Notes: generated by a model not told the origin, from the sequence alone. Shown: positions 34,444 through 43,137, numbered from the stretch's first letter. The stretch: DNA of 64,000 nt from Rugosimonospora sp036494675 (GCA_036494675.1 DASXOA010000073.1:48172-112171), one strand, 5' to 3'. Made by a program: numbers and translations.

Positions 34444-35396
34444 CCTCGCCGTCGGCCGAGCCGCACAAGGATCTCATCCTGGTCGTCGACGACGACCTCG
34501 ACATCGCCCGGTTCGTCGAGGTGAACCTGCAGCTGCAGGGCTTCGACGTGCTCGTGGCCCGCGACGGCGCCGAGGCGCTGACCATGGTCGCCGGCACCCA
34601 CCCCGACCTGGCGATCGTGGACCTGATGATGCCCAAGGTCGACGGGCTGGAGTTGACCCGCCGGCTGCGCGCGAACCCGCTGACCACGTCGATGCCGATC
34701 ATCATGCTGACCGCGCGGGGACTGACCGTGGACAAGGTGCTCGGGTTGACCGCCGGGGCCGACGACTACCTGGTCAAGCCGTTCGACACGCTGGAGTTGG
34801 TGGCCCGGGTCAACTCGATCCTGCGTCGCAACCAGGAGTACCGGGAGGTCTCTCCGCTGACCGGGCTGCCGGGCAACACCCGGATCCTGCGGGAGATCGC
34901 CGACCGGGTGCGCAGCGGCTCGGACTACGCGGTCTGCCACGTCGACATCGACCGGTTCAAGAGCGTCAACGACGCGTACGGCTTCGCCCGGGGCGACGAG
35001 TTCATCTCGGCGCTGGCCCGCTCGGTGCAGCGCGCGGTGATGGAGGTCGGGCTGCCCCCGGCGTTCCTCGGCCACATCGGCGGCGACGACTTCGTCATCG
35101 TCTGCACCCCCGACCAGATCCGCCCGCTGACCGAGCGCGCGGTCACCGACTTCGAGAGCACGGCGGACAAGCTCTACGACCCGATCGACGCCGAACGCGG
35201 CTACCTGGAGCTGTCCGACCGCAAGGGCGAGGTCAAACGCGCCCGGCTGGTGACGATCTCGATCGGCGTGGCGCTGTCGACCAATACGAACTACGCCGAC
35301 CCCCGCGAGGTGATCGCGGTCGCCTCGGAGATGAAGACGGTGGCCAAGACCCAGCCCGGCTCGTACGTCGCGGTGGACCGGCGTACCGACCGCTGA
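34440..35396 (+). CDS. Response regulator with REC and GGDEF-like domains
   Basis: Two-domain cytosolic signalling protein, 318 residues. The REC domain (residues about 14-130) has the acidic pair in VVDDDLDIA, the phosphoryl-acceptor Asp61 in IVDLMMPK, the conserved Thr in MLTARG and Lys in VKPFD. The C-terminal diguanylate cyclase-like domain has LTGLPGN and DIDRFKSVND, but the signature reads GGDDF (residues 214-218) where the family has GG(D/E)EF. No RxxD inhibitory site precedes it. No sensor kinase is adjacent; it is coupled to rpe by GTGA. Cyclase activity is uncertain. Confidence 0.9.
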   Translation: MTSPSAEPHKDLILVVDDDLDIARFVEVNLQLQGFDVLVARDGAEALTMVAGTHPDLAIVDLMMPKVDGLELTRRLRANPLTTSMPIIMLTARGLTVDKVLGLTAGADDYLVKPFDTLELVARVNSILRRNQEYREVSPLTGLPGNTRILREIADRVRSGSDYAVCHVDIDRFKSVNDAYGFARGDEFISALARSVQRAVMEVGLPPAFLGHIGGDDFVIVCTPDQIRPLTERAVTDFESTADKLYDPIDAERGYLELSDRKGEVKRARLVTISIGVALSTNTNYADPREVIAVASEMKTVAKTQPGSYVAVDRRTDR

Positions 35397-35401
35397 CCTG
35401 C

Positions 35402-35422
35402 CCGTCCCTCGAAAGAGGACGG
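35402..35422 (+). terminator. GNRA-loop hairpin terminator after the response regulator
   Basis: CCGTCC and TC pair with GA and GGACGG around a GAAA tetraloop, with one bulged C, starting 6 bp after the stop codon. Confidence 0.7.
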
Positions 35423-35473
35423 TCACGAATGTGACGCACATCGCGTGCGTGACCTACGGCCGGCCGCGACGTG

Positions 35474-35479
35474 TAAGAC
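35474..35479 (+). promoter_or_regulatory. Candidate -10 for the riboflavin operon
   Basis: TAAGAC lies just upstream of the FMN riboswitch, and a TGACCT element is about 18-19 bp further upstream. Confidence 0.4.
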
Positions 35480-35503
35480 TCGAATCAAGTACCCACCACG
35501 CGC

Positions 35504-35643
35504 TGGCGGGACTCGGTGAAAATCCGAACCGGCGGTGATCCGTGCCTGACGGCACGGTAAGCCCGCGACCCGGTCGACATCACGTCGAGCGGTGGACCTG
35601 GTGAGAGTCCGGGGCCGACGGTCATAGTCCGGATGGGAGACAG
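35504..35643 (+). promoter_or_regulatory. FMN riboswitch (RFN element)
   Basis: The canonical RFN blocks occur in order: GCGGGACTCGGTGAAAATCC, GAACCGGCGGT, AGCCCGCGACCC, TGGTGAGAGTCCGGGGCCGA and GTCATAGTCCGGATGGGAGA. FMN binding should shut down ribD-ribE-ribBA-ribH. The 137 nt between it and the ribD GTG contain GC-rich segments, but I cannot identify the expression platform with confidence. Ribosome-binding-site sequestration is more likely than termination, because no U-tract is present. Confidence 0.95.
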
Positions 35644-35780
35644 CGCGCGGGCGGAGCGTCGATCATGGCGTTCCCGGGCTGGCCGGGCGGTGTCCGGTCG
35701 CCCCGACGGGTGGCGTCTCGCCGCCCCTGCCCGCCGGTCGTCTCGCCCCCGCCGCGCACCGCGACGAGAGGGGCCCGGCG

Positions 35781-36833
35781 GTGACCGAGTTCAGCCCGGC
35801 AGAACAGGACGCGATGGACCGCGCCCTGGCTCTGGCCGCGCAGGGGCTCGGCTCGACCAGCCCGAACCCCAGCGTCGGCGCGGTGATCCTGGCGGCCGAC
35901 GGCACCGTGGCCGGCGAGGGCCGGACGGCGCCGGCCGGAGGCCCGCACGCCGAAGCGGTCGCGCTGGCCGCCGCCGGTGATCGGGCCCGGGGCGGTACCG
36001 CCGTGGTCACCCTCGAACCGTGCGACCACACCGGGCGTACCGGGCCGTGCACCCGGGCGCTGATCGGCGCCGGGGTGGCCCGGGTGGTGTTCGCGGTCGC
36101 CGACCCGAATCCGCTGGCTGCCGGGGGAGCCGACACGCTGCGCGCCGAGGGCATCGAGGTCGCCGCCGGACTGCGCGGGGAGCGGGCGGCGCACGTGTCG
36201 CGGTACTGGCGCACGGCCGTGCGGCTCGGCCGCCCGTACGTGATCTGGAAGTACGCCGCCACCCTGGACGGCCGCTCGGCGGCGGCCGACGGTACCAGCA
36301 AATGGATCACCTCGGAGCAGGCCCGGGCGGACGTGCACGCGCTGCGCGGCGAGATGGACGCGATCATCGCGGGCATCGGTACCGTGCTGGCCGACGATCC
36401 CGCGTTGACGGTGCGGGTACCGGGACTGCACCGGGCACCGCTGCGGGTGGTGGTGGACGCGGCCGGCCGGACCCCGCCGGACGCCCGGGTGCGCCAAGGC
36501 GACGTACCCACCTGGATCGCCACCGCCGCCGAGGTCGGCGCCGGGGCGGACGGCCGGGTCGAACTGGACAAGCTGCTCGCCGTGCTGTACGGGCGCGGGG
36601 TGCGTGCCGCTCTCATCGAGGGCGGGCCCACGCTGGCCGGGGCGTTCCTGGCCGCCGGGTTGGTCGATGAGGTCGTCGGGTACCTCGCGCCGAAGCTGCT
36701 CGGCGAGGGACTGACCGCCAGCGGACCGGCCGGGGTGAGCACCGTCTCGGCCGCCATCGATCTGGACCTCGTCGACGTTACCCGCATCGGACCTGACCTG
36801 CGGATCACTGCGATTCCTGAAGGGAAGAGCTGA
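35781..36833 (+). CDS. ribD: Bifunctional riboflavin deaminase/reductase RibD
   Basis: Carries out the second and third steps of riboflavin synthesis. The N-terminal cytidine-deaminase-like domain has zinc ligands in GGPHAEAVAL and in LEPCDHTGRTGPCTRAL. The C-terminal reductase domain (from VIWKYAATLDGRSAAADG) ends near residue 350. The GTG start has a GAGAGGGGC ribosome-binding region. First gene after the FMN riboswitch and adjacent to ribE. Confidence 0.97.
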   Translation: MTEFSPAEQDAMDRALALAAQGLGSTSPNPSVGAVILAADGTVAGEGRTAPAGGPHAEAVALAAAGDRARGGTAVVTLEPCDHTGRTGPCTRALIGAGVARVVFAVADPNPLAAGGADTLRAEGIEVAAGLRGERAAHVSRYWRTAVRLGRPYVIWKYAATLDGRSAAADGTSKWITSEQARADVHALRGEMDAIIAGIGTVLADDPALTVRVPGLHRAPLRVVVDAAGRTPPDARVRQGDVPTWIATAAEVGAGADGRVELDKLLAVLYGRGVRAALIEGGPTLAGAFLAAGLVDEVVGYLAPKLLGEGLTASGPAGVSTVSAAIDLDLVDVTRIGPDLRITAIPEGKS

Positions 36834-37427
36834 ATGTTCACCGGAATTGTGGAGGAACTCGGCAGCGTGGCCGGCATCGTCGACCTCGGCGACGCGGCCC
36901 GGCTGACCGTGCGGGGGCCGCTGGTCACCCGGGACGCGGGTCACGGCGACTCGATCGCGGTGAACGGCGTGTGCCTGACCGTGGTCGAGGTCGCCGACGA
37001 CGCGTTCACCGCCGACGTCATGAAGGAGACGCTGGACCGCTCGTCGCTGGGCCGGCTGGCGCCGGGCGACCCGGTCAACCTGGAGCGGGCGGCGACGCTG
37101 TCCACCCGGCTGGGCGGGCACCTGGTGCAGGGGCACGTCGACGGGGTCGGCGAGATCCTGTCCCGCACACCCGGCCAGCAGTGGGAGGTCGTGACGGTGT
37201 CGCTGCCGGCCGGTCTGGGCCGGTACGTGGTGGAGAAGGGTTCGATCACGGTCGATGGGGTGTCGCTGACCGTCTCGGCGGTCTCCGACCACGACTTCGC
37301 GGTCAGCCTGATCCCGACCACGCTGAAGCTGAGCACGCTGGGCAGCAAGGACGTCGGTGACCCGGTCAATCTGGAGGTCGATGTGATCGCCAAGTACGTC
37401 GAGAAGCTCGTGGGAGCGCAGTCATGA
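36834..37427 (+). CDS. ribE: Riboflavin synthase alpha chain
   Basis: Dismutates two lumazines to riboflavin. The 197-residue protein has the two lumazine-binding barrels, each with its signature: MFTGIVEELG with SIAVNGVCLTV, and the repeat HLVQGHVDGVG with SITVDGVSLTV. The ATG immediately follows the ribD stop, and its end overlaps ribBA by ATGA. Confidence 0.97.
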   Translation: MFTGIVEELGSVAGIVDLGDAARLTVRGPLVTRDAGHGDSIAVNGVCLTVVEVADDAFTADVMKETLDRSSLGRLAPGDPVNLERAATLSTRLGGHLVQGHVDGVGEILSRTPGQQWEVVTVSLPAGLGRYVVEKGSITVDGVSLTVSAVSDHDFAVSLIPTTLKLSTLGSKDVGDPVNLEVDVIAKYVEKLVGAQS

Positions 37428-38659
37428 TCGAGCCTGGTGGTTTCGACAGCATCGAGAAGGCGATCGAGGACATCGCGGCCGGCCGGCCGGTGGTGGTCGT
37501 CGACGACGCCGACCGGGAGAACGAAGGTGATCTGATCTTCGCGGCCGAACTGGCCACTCCGGAGCTGCTCGCCTTCATGGTCCGGTACACGTCCGGGTTC
37601 ATCTGCGCGCCGCTGGTCGAGTCGGACGCGGACCGGCTGGAGCTGCCGCCGATGTACCGGGTCAACCAGGACCCGCGGGGCACCGCGTACACGGTCACCG
37701 TCGACGCCCGGGACGGCGTGAGCACCGGCATCTCCGCCGCCGACCGGGCACGCACCATCCGGCTGCTCGCCGACCCGGACACCTCCGCGGTCCAGCTCTC
37801 GCGGCCCGGTCACGTGGTGCCGCTGCGGGCCAAGGCCGGCGGCGTGCTGCGCCGCCCGGGGCACACCGAGGCCGCCATCGACCTGGCCCAACTGGCCGGG
37901 CTGCGGCCGGCCGGGGTGCTCTGCGAGCTGGTCAACGACGACGGCACCATGATGCGGCTGCCGGAGCTGACCCTGTTCGCCAAGGAACACGAGCTGAGCC
38001 TGATCTCGATCGCCGATCTGATCGCGTACCGGCGCCGTACCGAGCGGCAGGTGGAGCGGGTCACCACGGCCCGCATGCCCACCGCGTACGGGAAGTTCAC
38101 CGCGTACGGGTACCGGGCCACGGTGGACGGTGCCGAGCAGATCGCGCTGGTCTACGGCGACCTCGGCGACGGGCAGGACGTCCTGGTCCGGGTGCACTCC
38201 GAGTGCCTGACCGGTGACGTGTTCGGTTCGCTGCGCTGCGACTGCGGGCCGCAGCTGCAAGCCGCGCTGCGCCGGGTGGCCGAGGAGGGCCGGGGCGTGG
38301 TGCTCTACATGCGCGGCCACGAGGGTCGGGGCATCGGACTGCTGTCCAAGCTCCAGGCGTACCAGCTGCAGGACGCCGGCAGCGACACGGTGGACGCGAA
38401 CCTGCTGCTGGGCCTGCCCGCCGACGCGCGCGACTACGGCACTGGCGCGCAGATCCTCTACGACCTCGGGGTGCGCACGATGCGGCTGCTGACCAACAAC
38501 CCGGCGAAGCGGGCCGGGTTGGAGGGGTACGGGTTGGAGGTGGTCGGACGGGTACCGCTCCCGGTCCGTCCCCACCCGGAGAACGTCCGGTACCTTCGGA
38601 CGAAGCGGGACCGGATGGGTCACCTGCTGGAACAACTCGACGACGTCGCTGAGGTCTAG
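37424..38659 (+). CDS. ribBA: Bifunctional DHBP synthase / GTP cyclohydrolase II
   Basis: Starts both branches of riboflavin synthesis. The N-terminal half makes 3,4-dihydroxy-2-butanone 4-phosphate (DDADRENEGDL acidic loop, RPGHTEAAIDLA). The C-terminal half opens GTP and carries the zinc site in ECLTGDVFGSLRCDCG (three cysteines) and the YMRGHEGRGIGL loop. 411 residues, typical fusion length. Overlaps ribE; ribH follows after 9 bp. Confidence 0.97.
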   Translation: MIEPGGFDSIEKAIEDIAAGRPVVVVDDADRENEGDLIFAAELATPELLAFMVRYTSGFICAPLVESDADRLELPPMYRVNQDPRGTAYTVTVDARDGVSTGISAADRARTIRLLADPDTSAVQLSRPGHVVPLRAKAGGVLRRPGHTEAAIDLAQLAGLRPAGVLCELVNDDGTMMRLPELTLFAKEHELSLISIADLIAYRRRTERQVERVTTARMPTAYGKFTAYGYRATVDGAEQIALVYGDLGDGQDVLVRVHSECLTGDVFGSLRCDCGPQLQAALRRVAEEGRGVVLYMRGHEGRGIGLLSKLQAYQLQDAGSDTVDANLLLGLPADARDYGTGAQILYDLGVRTMRLLTNNPAKRAGLEGYGLEVVGRVPLPVRPHPENVRYLRTKRDRMGHLLEQLDDVAEV

Positions 38660-38668
38660 GAGAGGTCG

Positions 38669-39139
38669 ATGGCCGGCTTCGGTACCCCCGATCTGTCCGT
38701 GGTTGACGGCTCGGGGCTCACCCTGGGAGTGGTCGCCACCCGGTGGCACCACGAGATCACCGAGCAGCTGCTCGACCGGGCACTGGCGGCCGCGAAGGCG
38801 TGCGGGGTCCGGCAGGTGACCGTGGCCCGGGTGGCCGGCTCGGTCGAGCTGCCCGTGGTGGCCCAGGCGCTGGCCCGGCGCAGCGACGCGGTGGTCGCGC
38901 TCGGCGTGGTGATCCGCGGGGACACGGCCCACTTCGAGTACGTGTGCCAGTCGGTGACCGACGGGCTCACCCGGGTGGCGCTCGACGAGTCGACGCCGGT
39001 CGCCCAGGGGGTGCTCACCGTGGACACCGTCGATCAGGCGCTGGAGCGGGCCGGGCTGGCCGACTCGACCGAGGACAAGGGCTGGTCGGCGACCGTCGCC
39101 GCGCTCGACGCGGCGCTGGCGCTGGCGGCGCTGGGCTGA
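38669..39139 (+). CDS. ribH: 6,7-Dimethyl-8-ribityllumazine synthase
   Basis: Joins the two pathway branches to form lumazine; usually an icosahedral or pentameric assembly. The 156 residues show LGVVATRWHHEITEQLL, the phosphate-binding GVVIRGDTAHFEYVC with the catalytic His, and a C-terminal Ala-rich helix. The ATG follows TAGGAGAGG. Last gene of the FMN-regulated operon. Confidence 0.96.
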   Translation: MAGFGTPDLSVVDGSGLTLGVVATRWHHEITEQLLDRALAAAKACGVRQVTVARVAGSVELPVVAQALARRSDAVVALGVVIRGDTAHFEYVCQSVTDGLTRVALDESTPVAQGVLTVDTVDQALERAGLADSTEDKGWSATVAALDAALALAALG

Positions 39140-39196
39140 CCCGGGAAGGTGTCCCCGGCGTCTCGCCCGAGGCCCCGGCGCGGCCGCGTGCCGGGA

Positions 39197-39226
39197 CTGA
39201 CCGGATCCGTGGCGCGGCGGTACAGT
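39197..39226 (+). promoter_or_regulatory. Promoter for the STAS gene
   Basis: CTGACC and TACAGT are separated by 18 nt in the 179-bp gap after ribH. Confidence 0.5.
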
Positions 39227-39318
39227 ATCCGGCGACGACGTCCGCGCGGGACGGCTTCTTATCCATTCCACCGTGGCCCAGCGGGCCTGATCGTTGTCCG
39301 TGGGGCGGGATTCTCGAG

Positions 39319-39654
39319 ATGACCGATGAATCTGAGGGTCTGCGCATCGAGCGGATCGCGACCGACGAATCCGCGATGTTCAGGCTCACCGGTTACCTTG
39401 ATCTGTCCACCGTGGACCTTCTCAAGGCCACCGTCGGGGCGGCCTGCGGCGGCGGCCAGGAGGTGGTACTCGACCTGTCCGGCCTGACGTTCTGCGACTC
39501 GACCGGGGTCGGTGCGCTGGTCTGGCTGTACCGGCGGGCCACCGCGGGGGAGGGTCGGCTGGTCGCGTACGCGCCCCGCAAGACGGTTCGCGAGGTGCTG
39601 CGGATCAGCGGAGTGGACCGGATCATCCCGGTGCGCGCCGCGGCGGGCGGCTGA
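39319..39654 (+). CDS. STAS-domain anti-sigma-factor antagonist
   Basis: Single-domain SpoIIAA/RsbV-like protein, 111 residues. It would bind a serine-kinase anti-sigma factor and release a stress or developmental sigma factor when unphosphorylated. The core has LTGYLDLSTVDLLKA, VVLDLSGLTFCDSTGVGALV with the phosphorylatable Ser61, and a C-terminal ISGVDRIIPV. No partner kinase or sigma factor of the SigB type is in the window, so its circuit is unknown. An ATG start is chosen; the open frame upstream shadows ribH. Confidence 0.9.
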   Translation: MTDESEGLRIERIATDESAMFRLTGYLDLSTVDLLKATVGAACGGGQEVVLDLSGLTFCDSTGVGALVWLYRRATAGEGRLVAYAPRKTVREVLRISGVDRIIPVRAAAGG

Positions 39655-39744
39655 TCCGGCGGGTGCGGGCCGCGGGCGGCAGCCGGGTTCGGCGGGTGCG
39701 GGCCGCGGGCGGCCAGCCGGGGCCGGCAGAGCCCGGGGTGCGCG
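39655..39744. terminator. Convergent intergenic region with tandem repeat and palindromes
   Basis: It lies between the convergent STAS and phosphoesterase genes. A 31-33-bp unit (39657-39689 and 39690-39720) is duplicated. Each copy includes a GGCCGCGGGCGGC-type stem (perfect at 39701-39714), which may terminate both transcripts. Confidence 0.55.
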
Positions 39745-40500
39745 TCAGACCGCGGCCGGTTCGGGCCGCCGGCCGGGGGAGTCCTGCGGGTTGAGGTGGA
39801 ACACGCTGTACGCCTGCTTGATCACCGGGTGGGCGACATTGCGAACCCGTACCCCGCCCGGAGTGATCCCGCGCTCGGTGCCGGCGTGCGCGTGGCCGTG
39901 CACCGCGAGGCTGGTGGGTGCCGAGTCGATGGCCTGGCCCAGCAGGTACGAGCCCAGGAACGGGTAGATCTCCAGCGGCTCGCCGGCCAGGGTGTCCGGT
40001 ACCGGCGCGTAGTGCGTCAGCGCCACCACGACGTCGCAGTCGGCCGCGGCGCGCAACCCCTCACCGAGCCGGTCGGCCACGTCGCAGGTGGTACGGACGA
40101 ACGACTTCATCTCCGGCTCACCGAACTCGCTGGCGCACCGGCCGGCGAAGCCGCCCCCGAAGCCCTTCGCCCCGACCACGGCGAGCCGGGCGTCACCGAT
40201 CTGAACGGTCGCGGACTCGCACTCCAGCACGAGGATCCCGGCGTCGCGCAGGATCGAGGTGACCTCCGGTACCTGGTCGCAGTGGTAGTCGTGGTTGCCC
40301 AGTACCGCGATGATCGGCACCCCGACGTCGCCGAACTCCCGCGCCACGCACGCGGCCTCCTCGGTGGTGCCGTGGCGGGTCAGGTCGCCGGCCAGCAGCA
40401 GGATGTCGGCGCAGCCGGGCAACTGCTCCAGGGCCGGGCGGTACCGGCCGACGACGTCCTGATCGATGTGAACGTCACCGACGGCGGCGATCCGGACCAT
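39745..40500 (-). CDS. Metallophosphoesterase
   Basis: Calcineurin-like two-metal phosphoesterase, 251 residues from the ATG that overlaps the stop of the upstream gene. All core motifs are present in order: GDVH, GDLTRHG, GNHDYH, LTHYAP and GHAHAG. It could hydrolyse a nucleotide, phosphodiester or phosphoprotein; the substrate cannot be deduced. It is the last gene of a minus-strand operon with a BON-like protein and a nucleotidyltransferase. Confidence 0.88.
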   Translation of the reverse strand: MVRIAAVGDVHIDQDVVGRYRPALEQLPGCADILLLAGDLTRHGTTEEAACVAREFGDVGVPIIAVLGNHDYHCDQVPEVTSILRDAGILVLECESATVQIGDARLAVVGAKGFGGGFAGRCASEFGEPEMKSFVRTTCDVADRLGEGLRAAADCDVVVALTHYAPVPDTLAGEPLEIYPFLGSYLLGQAIDSAPTSLAVHGHAHAGTERGITPGGVRVRNVAHPVIKQAYSVFHLNPQDSPGRRPEPAAV

Positions 40501-40751
40501 TACAGCTCCTCCGCGTCGACCGGAGCCTGGGTCCGGGTCACCCCGATATCGCACTCGATGTGCACATCGGGGAAGTTCTCCCCGATCAGCCGGCGGATCT
40601 CGTCGCGCCGGTGGGTGCTCTCCACCTCGCCCTGTACCAGCAGGTTCCCCTCGCCGCGGCGCAGGATCAGCCCCTGCTCGGAGAGGTCCGGGTGCTCGGT
40701 CAGCAGCCGCTGCACGGCGGCCTCCACGTACGCGTCCCCGGTCCCGTTCAC
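40500..40751 (-). CDS. Small BON-like domain protein
   Basis: An 83-residue cytosolic protein without signal peptide or membrane helix. The pattern RLLTEHPDLSEQGLILRR, then LLVQGEVESTHRRDEIRRLI and VHIECDIGV resembles the alpha-beta BON fold, but the match is by eye and weak. It overlaps both neighbours (1 base with the phosphoesterase, 4 with the nucleotidyltransferase), so all three are probably co-translated. Confidence 0.6.
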   Translation of the reverse strand: MNGTGDAYVEAAVQRLLTEHPDLSEQGLILRRGEGNLLVQGEVESTHRRDEIRRLIGENFPDVHIECDIGVTRTQAPVDAEEL

Positions 40752-41392
40752 GCCCCCACCTCCTGGACGTCCAACTCCGCGGCGACCATGCCGGTGTCGG
40801 CCGTTTCCGGGCAGGTATCGGTCAGCGGGACCACCCCCAGCCGGTCCAGCAGGATCAGGAAGACCTCCGCGTACGGGGAACCGGCGGTGTTGTCGCGTAC
40901 CCGCGGCCAGTCGATCTGCTCCCGCAGCGAGCGGGCCAGCGGCAGGGCCTTGGCCAGGTCGCAGTACTGCTGGCTGAACGACAGCAGCTTGTGCTCCATC
41001 AGCAGGGTCGCCGAGATCACCGGCAGCTGGATCGCGTTGATCGAGATCGGCGTGGTGTCGGCCAGCGTCTCGTCGGTGACCGGGCGCTCGACCGGCCGGT
41101 AGATCAGATCCACCAGCCGGCCGTCGTCGTACACCTTGACCAACCAGTCCTCCGGCGGCCGTTCGGTCACGAAGCCGGCTTCGGCGAGCATGTCCAGAGC
41201 CTTGTCGGCGTCCTCGAACCGCAGCAGGAAGTCCACGTCATGATCACTGGACGTCCCCCCGTGGGCGTACGCCGCAAAGCCTCCGGCGAGGGCAAACGGG
41301 ATACCGGCCTGCTTCAGCACGCAACCCACCCGCTTCATGGTGAGGGTGAGATCTTCGTCCGTCCCGGTGGCCATAGCGGACGGCTTACCCAT
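40748..41392 (-). CDS. Nucleotidyltransferase-fold protein (AbiEii-like)
   Basis: A 214-residue protein with the minimal nucleotidyltransferase signature: GGFAAYAHG followed by DHDVDFLL, where the Asp pair would bind metal. A helical C-terminal half contains LLMEHKLLSFSQQYCDLAKAL. Such proteins include toxins and antitoxin-linked enzymes (AbiEii/MenT type), as well as housekeeping relatives. No classic antitoxin is adjacent. The start could be the ATG at 41392 or one six codons later (41374). It is divergent from a sigma-factor gene and first in the three-gene minus operon. Confidence 0.75.
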   Translation of the reverse strand: MGKPSAMATGTDEDLTLTMKRVGCVLKQAGIPFALAGGFAAYAHGGTSSDHDVDFLLRFEDADKALDMLAEAGFVTERPPEDWLVKVYDDGRLVDLIYRPVERPVTDETLADTTPISINAIQLPVISATLLMEHKLLSFSQQYCDLAKALPLARSLREQIDWPRVRDNTAGSPYAEVFLILLDRLGVVPLTDTCPETADTGMVAAELDVQEVGA

Positions 41393-41482
41393 CGCGGGGC
41401 AGCCGGTAAACCACGGCACAGGGTTGCGCGTGGTACCGGCGTGAGCGCGACACTGGGGTCTGCGACCCTGGACGGTGACCTG

Positions 41483-42007
41483 ATGTCGGTACCGGCACAG
41501 GCCGAGAGGTGGACAGCTGACGAGGCCGTCACGCGGCTGTTCGCCAGCCATTACCGGCAGCTGGTACGGCTGGCGGCGCTGCTGCTCGGCGACCAGAGCC
41601 TGGCCGAGGAGGTCGTCCAGGACGCGTACGTCCGGCTGCACCAGCGCTGGCGCACCCTGCGCGAACCGGACCGGGCGCTGGGCTACCTGCGGACCAGCGT
41701 CATCAACGGCGCCCGTTCGGTGCTGCGCCGGCGCGCGGTGGCCCGGCGCTACACCGCGACCCTGGTGGCGTTGCCCGATGTGCCGAGCGCGGAGAGCCAG
41801 ACGGTGGACGCGTACGAGCACGCTGCCATGATCGCCGCGCTGCGCCGCCTGCCGGCCCGGCAGCGGGAAGCGCTGGTCCTGCGCTACTACGGGGACCTGT
41901 CCGAGGCGGACATCGCCGACGCGATGGGCATCAGCCGGGGCGCCGTCAAGAGCCACGCCGCGCGGGGCATCGCCGCCCTGCGCCAGATCCTGGAGTCGCG
42001 GTCATGA
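41483..42007 (+). CDS. SigE-family ECF RNA polymerase sigma factor
   Basis: A 174-residue sigma factor of the actinobacterial SigE family. Region 2 (LFASHYRQLVRLAALLLGDQ to LGYLRTSVINGARS) and region 4 (LRRLPARQREALVLRYYGDL, then the helix-turn-helix ADIADAMGISRGAVKSHAARG) are both present. The start chosen is ATG 41483, giving MSVPAQAERWTADEAV; a GTG at 41441 is an alternative. It overlaps the downstream GerMN gene by ATGA, as sigma factors overlap their cognate anti-sigma genes. Confidence 0.9.
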   Translation: MSVPAQAERWTADEAVTRLFASHYRQLVRLAALLLGDQSLAEEVVQDAYVRLHQRWRTLREPDRALGYLRTSVINGARSVLRRRAVARRYTATLVALPDVPSAESQTVDAYEHAAMIAALRRLPARQREALVLRYYGDLSEADIADAMGISRGAVKSHAARGIAALRQILESRS

Positions 42008-43137
42008 TGTTCGGGAAGACTCCGCGCGATGACGGCATCCGGTTCCCCGGCCGTGGCCAGGACCGTGGCGCAGGCGCAGGCGCGGGCTCAGGCGCCGACC
42101 GGGCGACCGAGGAATTCCTGCGCCGGGCGCTGGCCGGCGAGGCGGAGACGGTCGAGATATCCCCGGACGCCCTCGGGCAGATCCGGGGCCGCATCGCCCG
42201 GCGCCGCGCCCGGTGGTGGCTGCCGCTGCCGGGCCCGCTGCGGGTGGCGGCGGTGACGACCATGGCGGCGGCGGCGATCGCGGCGGTCGTCGTCGGGCTC
42301 GGCGCCGGGGTGCCGTGGTCGGGCGGGTTCGGCCCGTCGGGTACCGGTGATCGCGGCGGCGTCGCCGGGGGCGGACCGGCCGGCGGCCGGCCGGTACCCA
42401 CTGCCAACCTGCCCGTCTACTACCTCGGCCCGGCCGGTGCCGGCGGTCGGCTCTACCGCGAGTACCACCAGGTCCCGGTGGCCGGCGGCTCGGTTCCGGC
42501 GCGGATCGAGGCCGCGGTCGGGGCGATGCTCGGCCTGCCCGCCTCGGACCCCGACTACCGCAGCCCGTGGCCGATCGGCGCCCGGGTGGCCGGGGTGAGC
42601 GTCAACGGCGCGACGGTCAGCGTCGACCTCACCGGCGCCGCCACCAACGACGTCGATCCGGACACCGCCCGGATGGCCCTGGAGCAACTGGTCTGGACCG
42701 CGACCGCGGCCAGCGTGCCGCCCGGGCAGGCCACCGGGCTGACCGGCGTGCTGCTCCGGCTGGACGGCCGCGCGGTCACCACGCTGTGGGGCATCGCGGT
42801 ACCGGGCCAGCCGCTGCACCGGCGGCCGGCGGCGGACGTGCTCGCCCCGGTCTGGGTGATCGATCCCCAGCAGGGCATGACCGAGGGACACAACGTCACG
42901 GTCAACCTGGCCGGGATCGTGCCCGAGGCGACGATGCGGCTGAGGCTCCGGGACGCGGCCGGCACGGTGATCAGCGACCAGAGCGTGCGCCTGAGCAAGG
43001 CCGCACCCCAGGTGGGCATGGCATCGGTGGCACTCACCGGCCTCCCGACCGGTTCGTACACGATCGAGGGGTACGTCGTATCCGGCCGGGACGGCAGCGA
43101 GCAGTGGCTGGATGACCATGAGTTCACCGTGGGCTGA
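42004..43137 (+). CDS. GerMN-domain membrane protein, putative partner of the sigma factor
   Basis: Single-pass membrane protein, 377 residues. The cytosolic N-terminus (about 75 residues) has TEEFLRRALAGEAETVEI. A membrane helix follows (VAAVTTMAAAAIAAVVVGLG), then an outside GerMN domain (NLPVYYLGP to VNGATVSVDLTG) and a C-terminal immunoglobulin-like Gmad2-type domain (PVWVIDPQQGMTEGHNVTV). The four-base overlap with the sigma gene suggests it acts as that factor's membrane-tethered regulator. No zinc anti-sigma motif is visible, so this is inference. Confidence 0.8.
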   Translation: MMFGKTPRDDGIRFPGRGQDRGAGAGAGSGADRATEEFLRRALAGEAETVEISPDALGQIRGRIARRRARWWLPLPGPLRVAAVTTMAAAAIAAVVVGLGAGVPWSGGFGPSGTGDRGGVAGGGPAGGRPVPTANLPVYYLGPAGAGGRLYREYHQVPVAGGSVPARIEAAVGAMLGLPASDPDYRSPWPIGARVAGVSVNGATVSVDLTGAATNDVDPDTARMALEQLVWTATAASVPPGQATGLTGVLLRLDGRAVTTLWGIAVPGQPLHRRPAADVLAPVWVIDPQQGMTEGHNVTVNLAGIVPEATMRLRLRDAAGTVISDQSVRLSKAAPQVGMASVALTGLPTGSYTIEGYVVSGRDGSEQWLDDHEFTVG

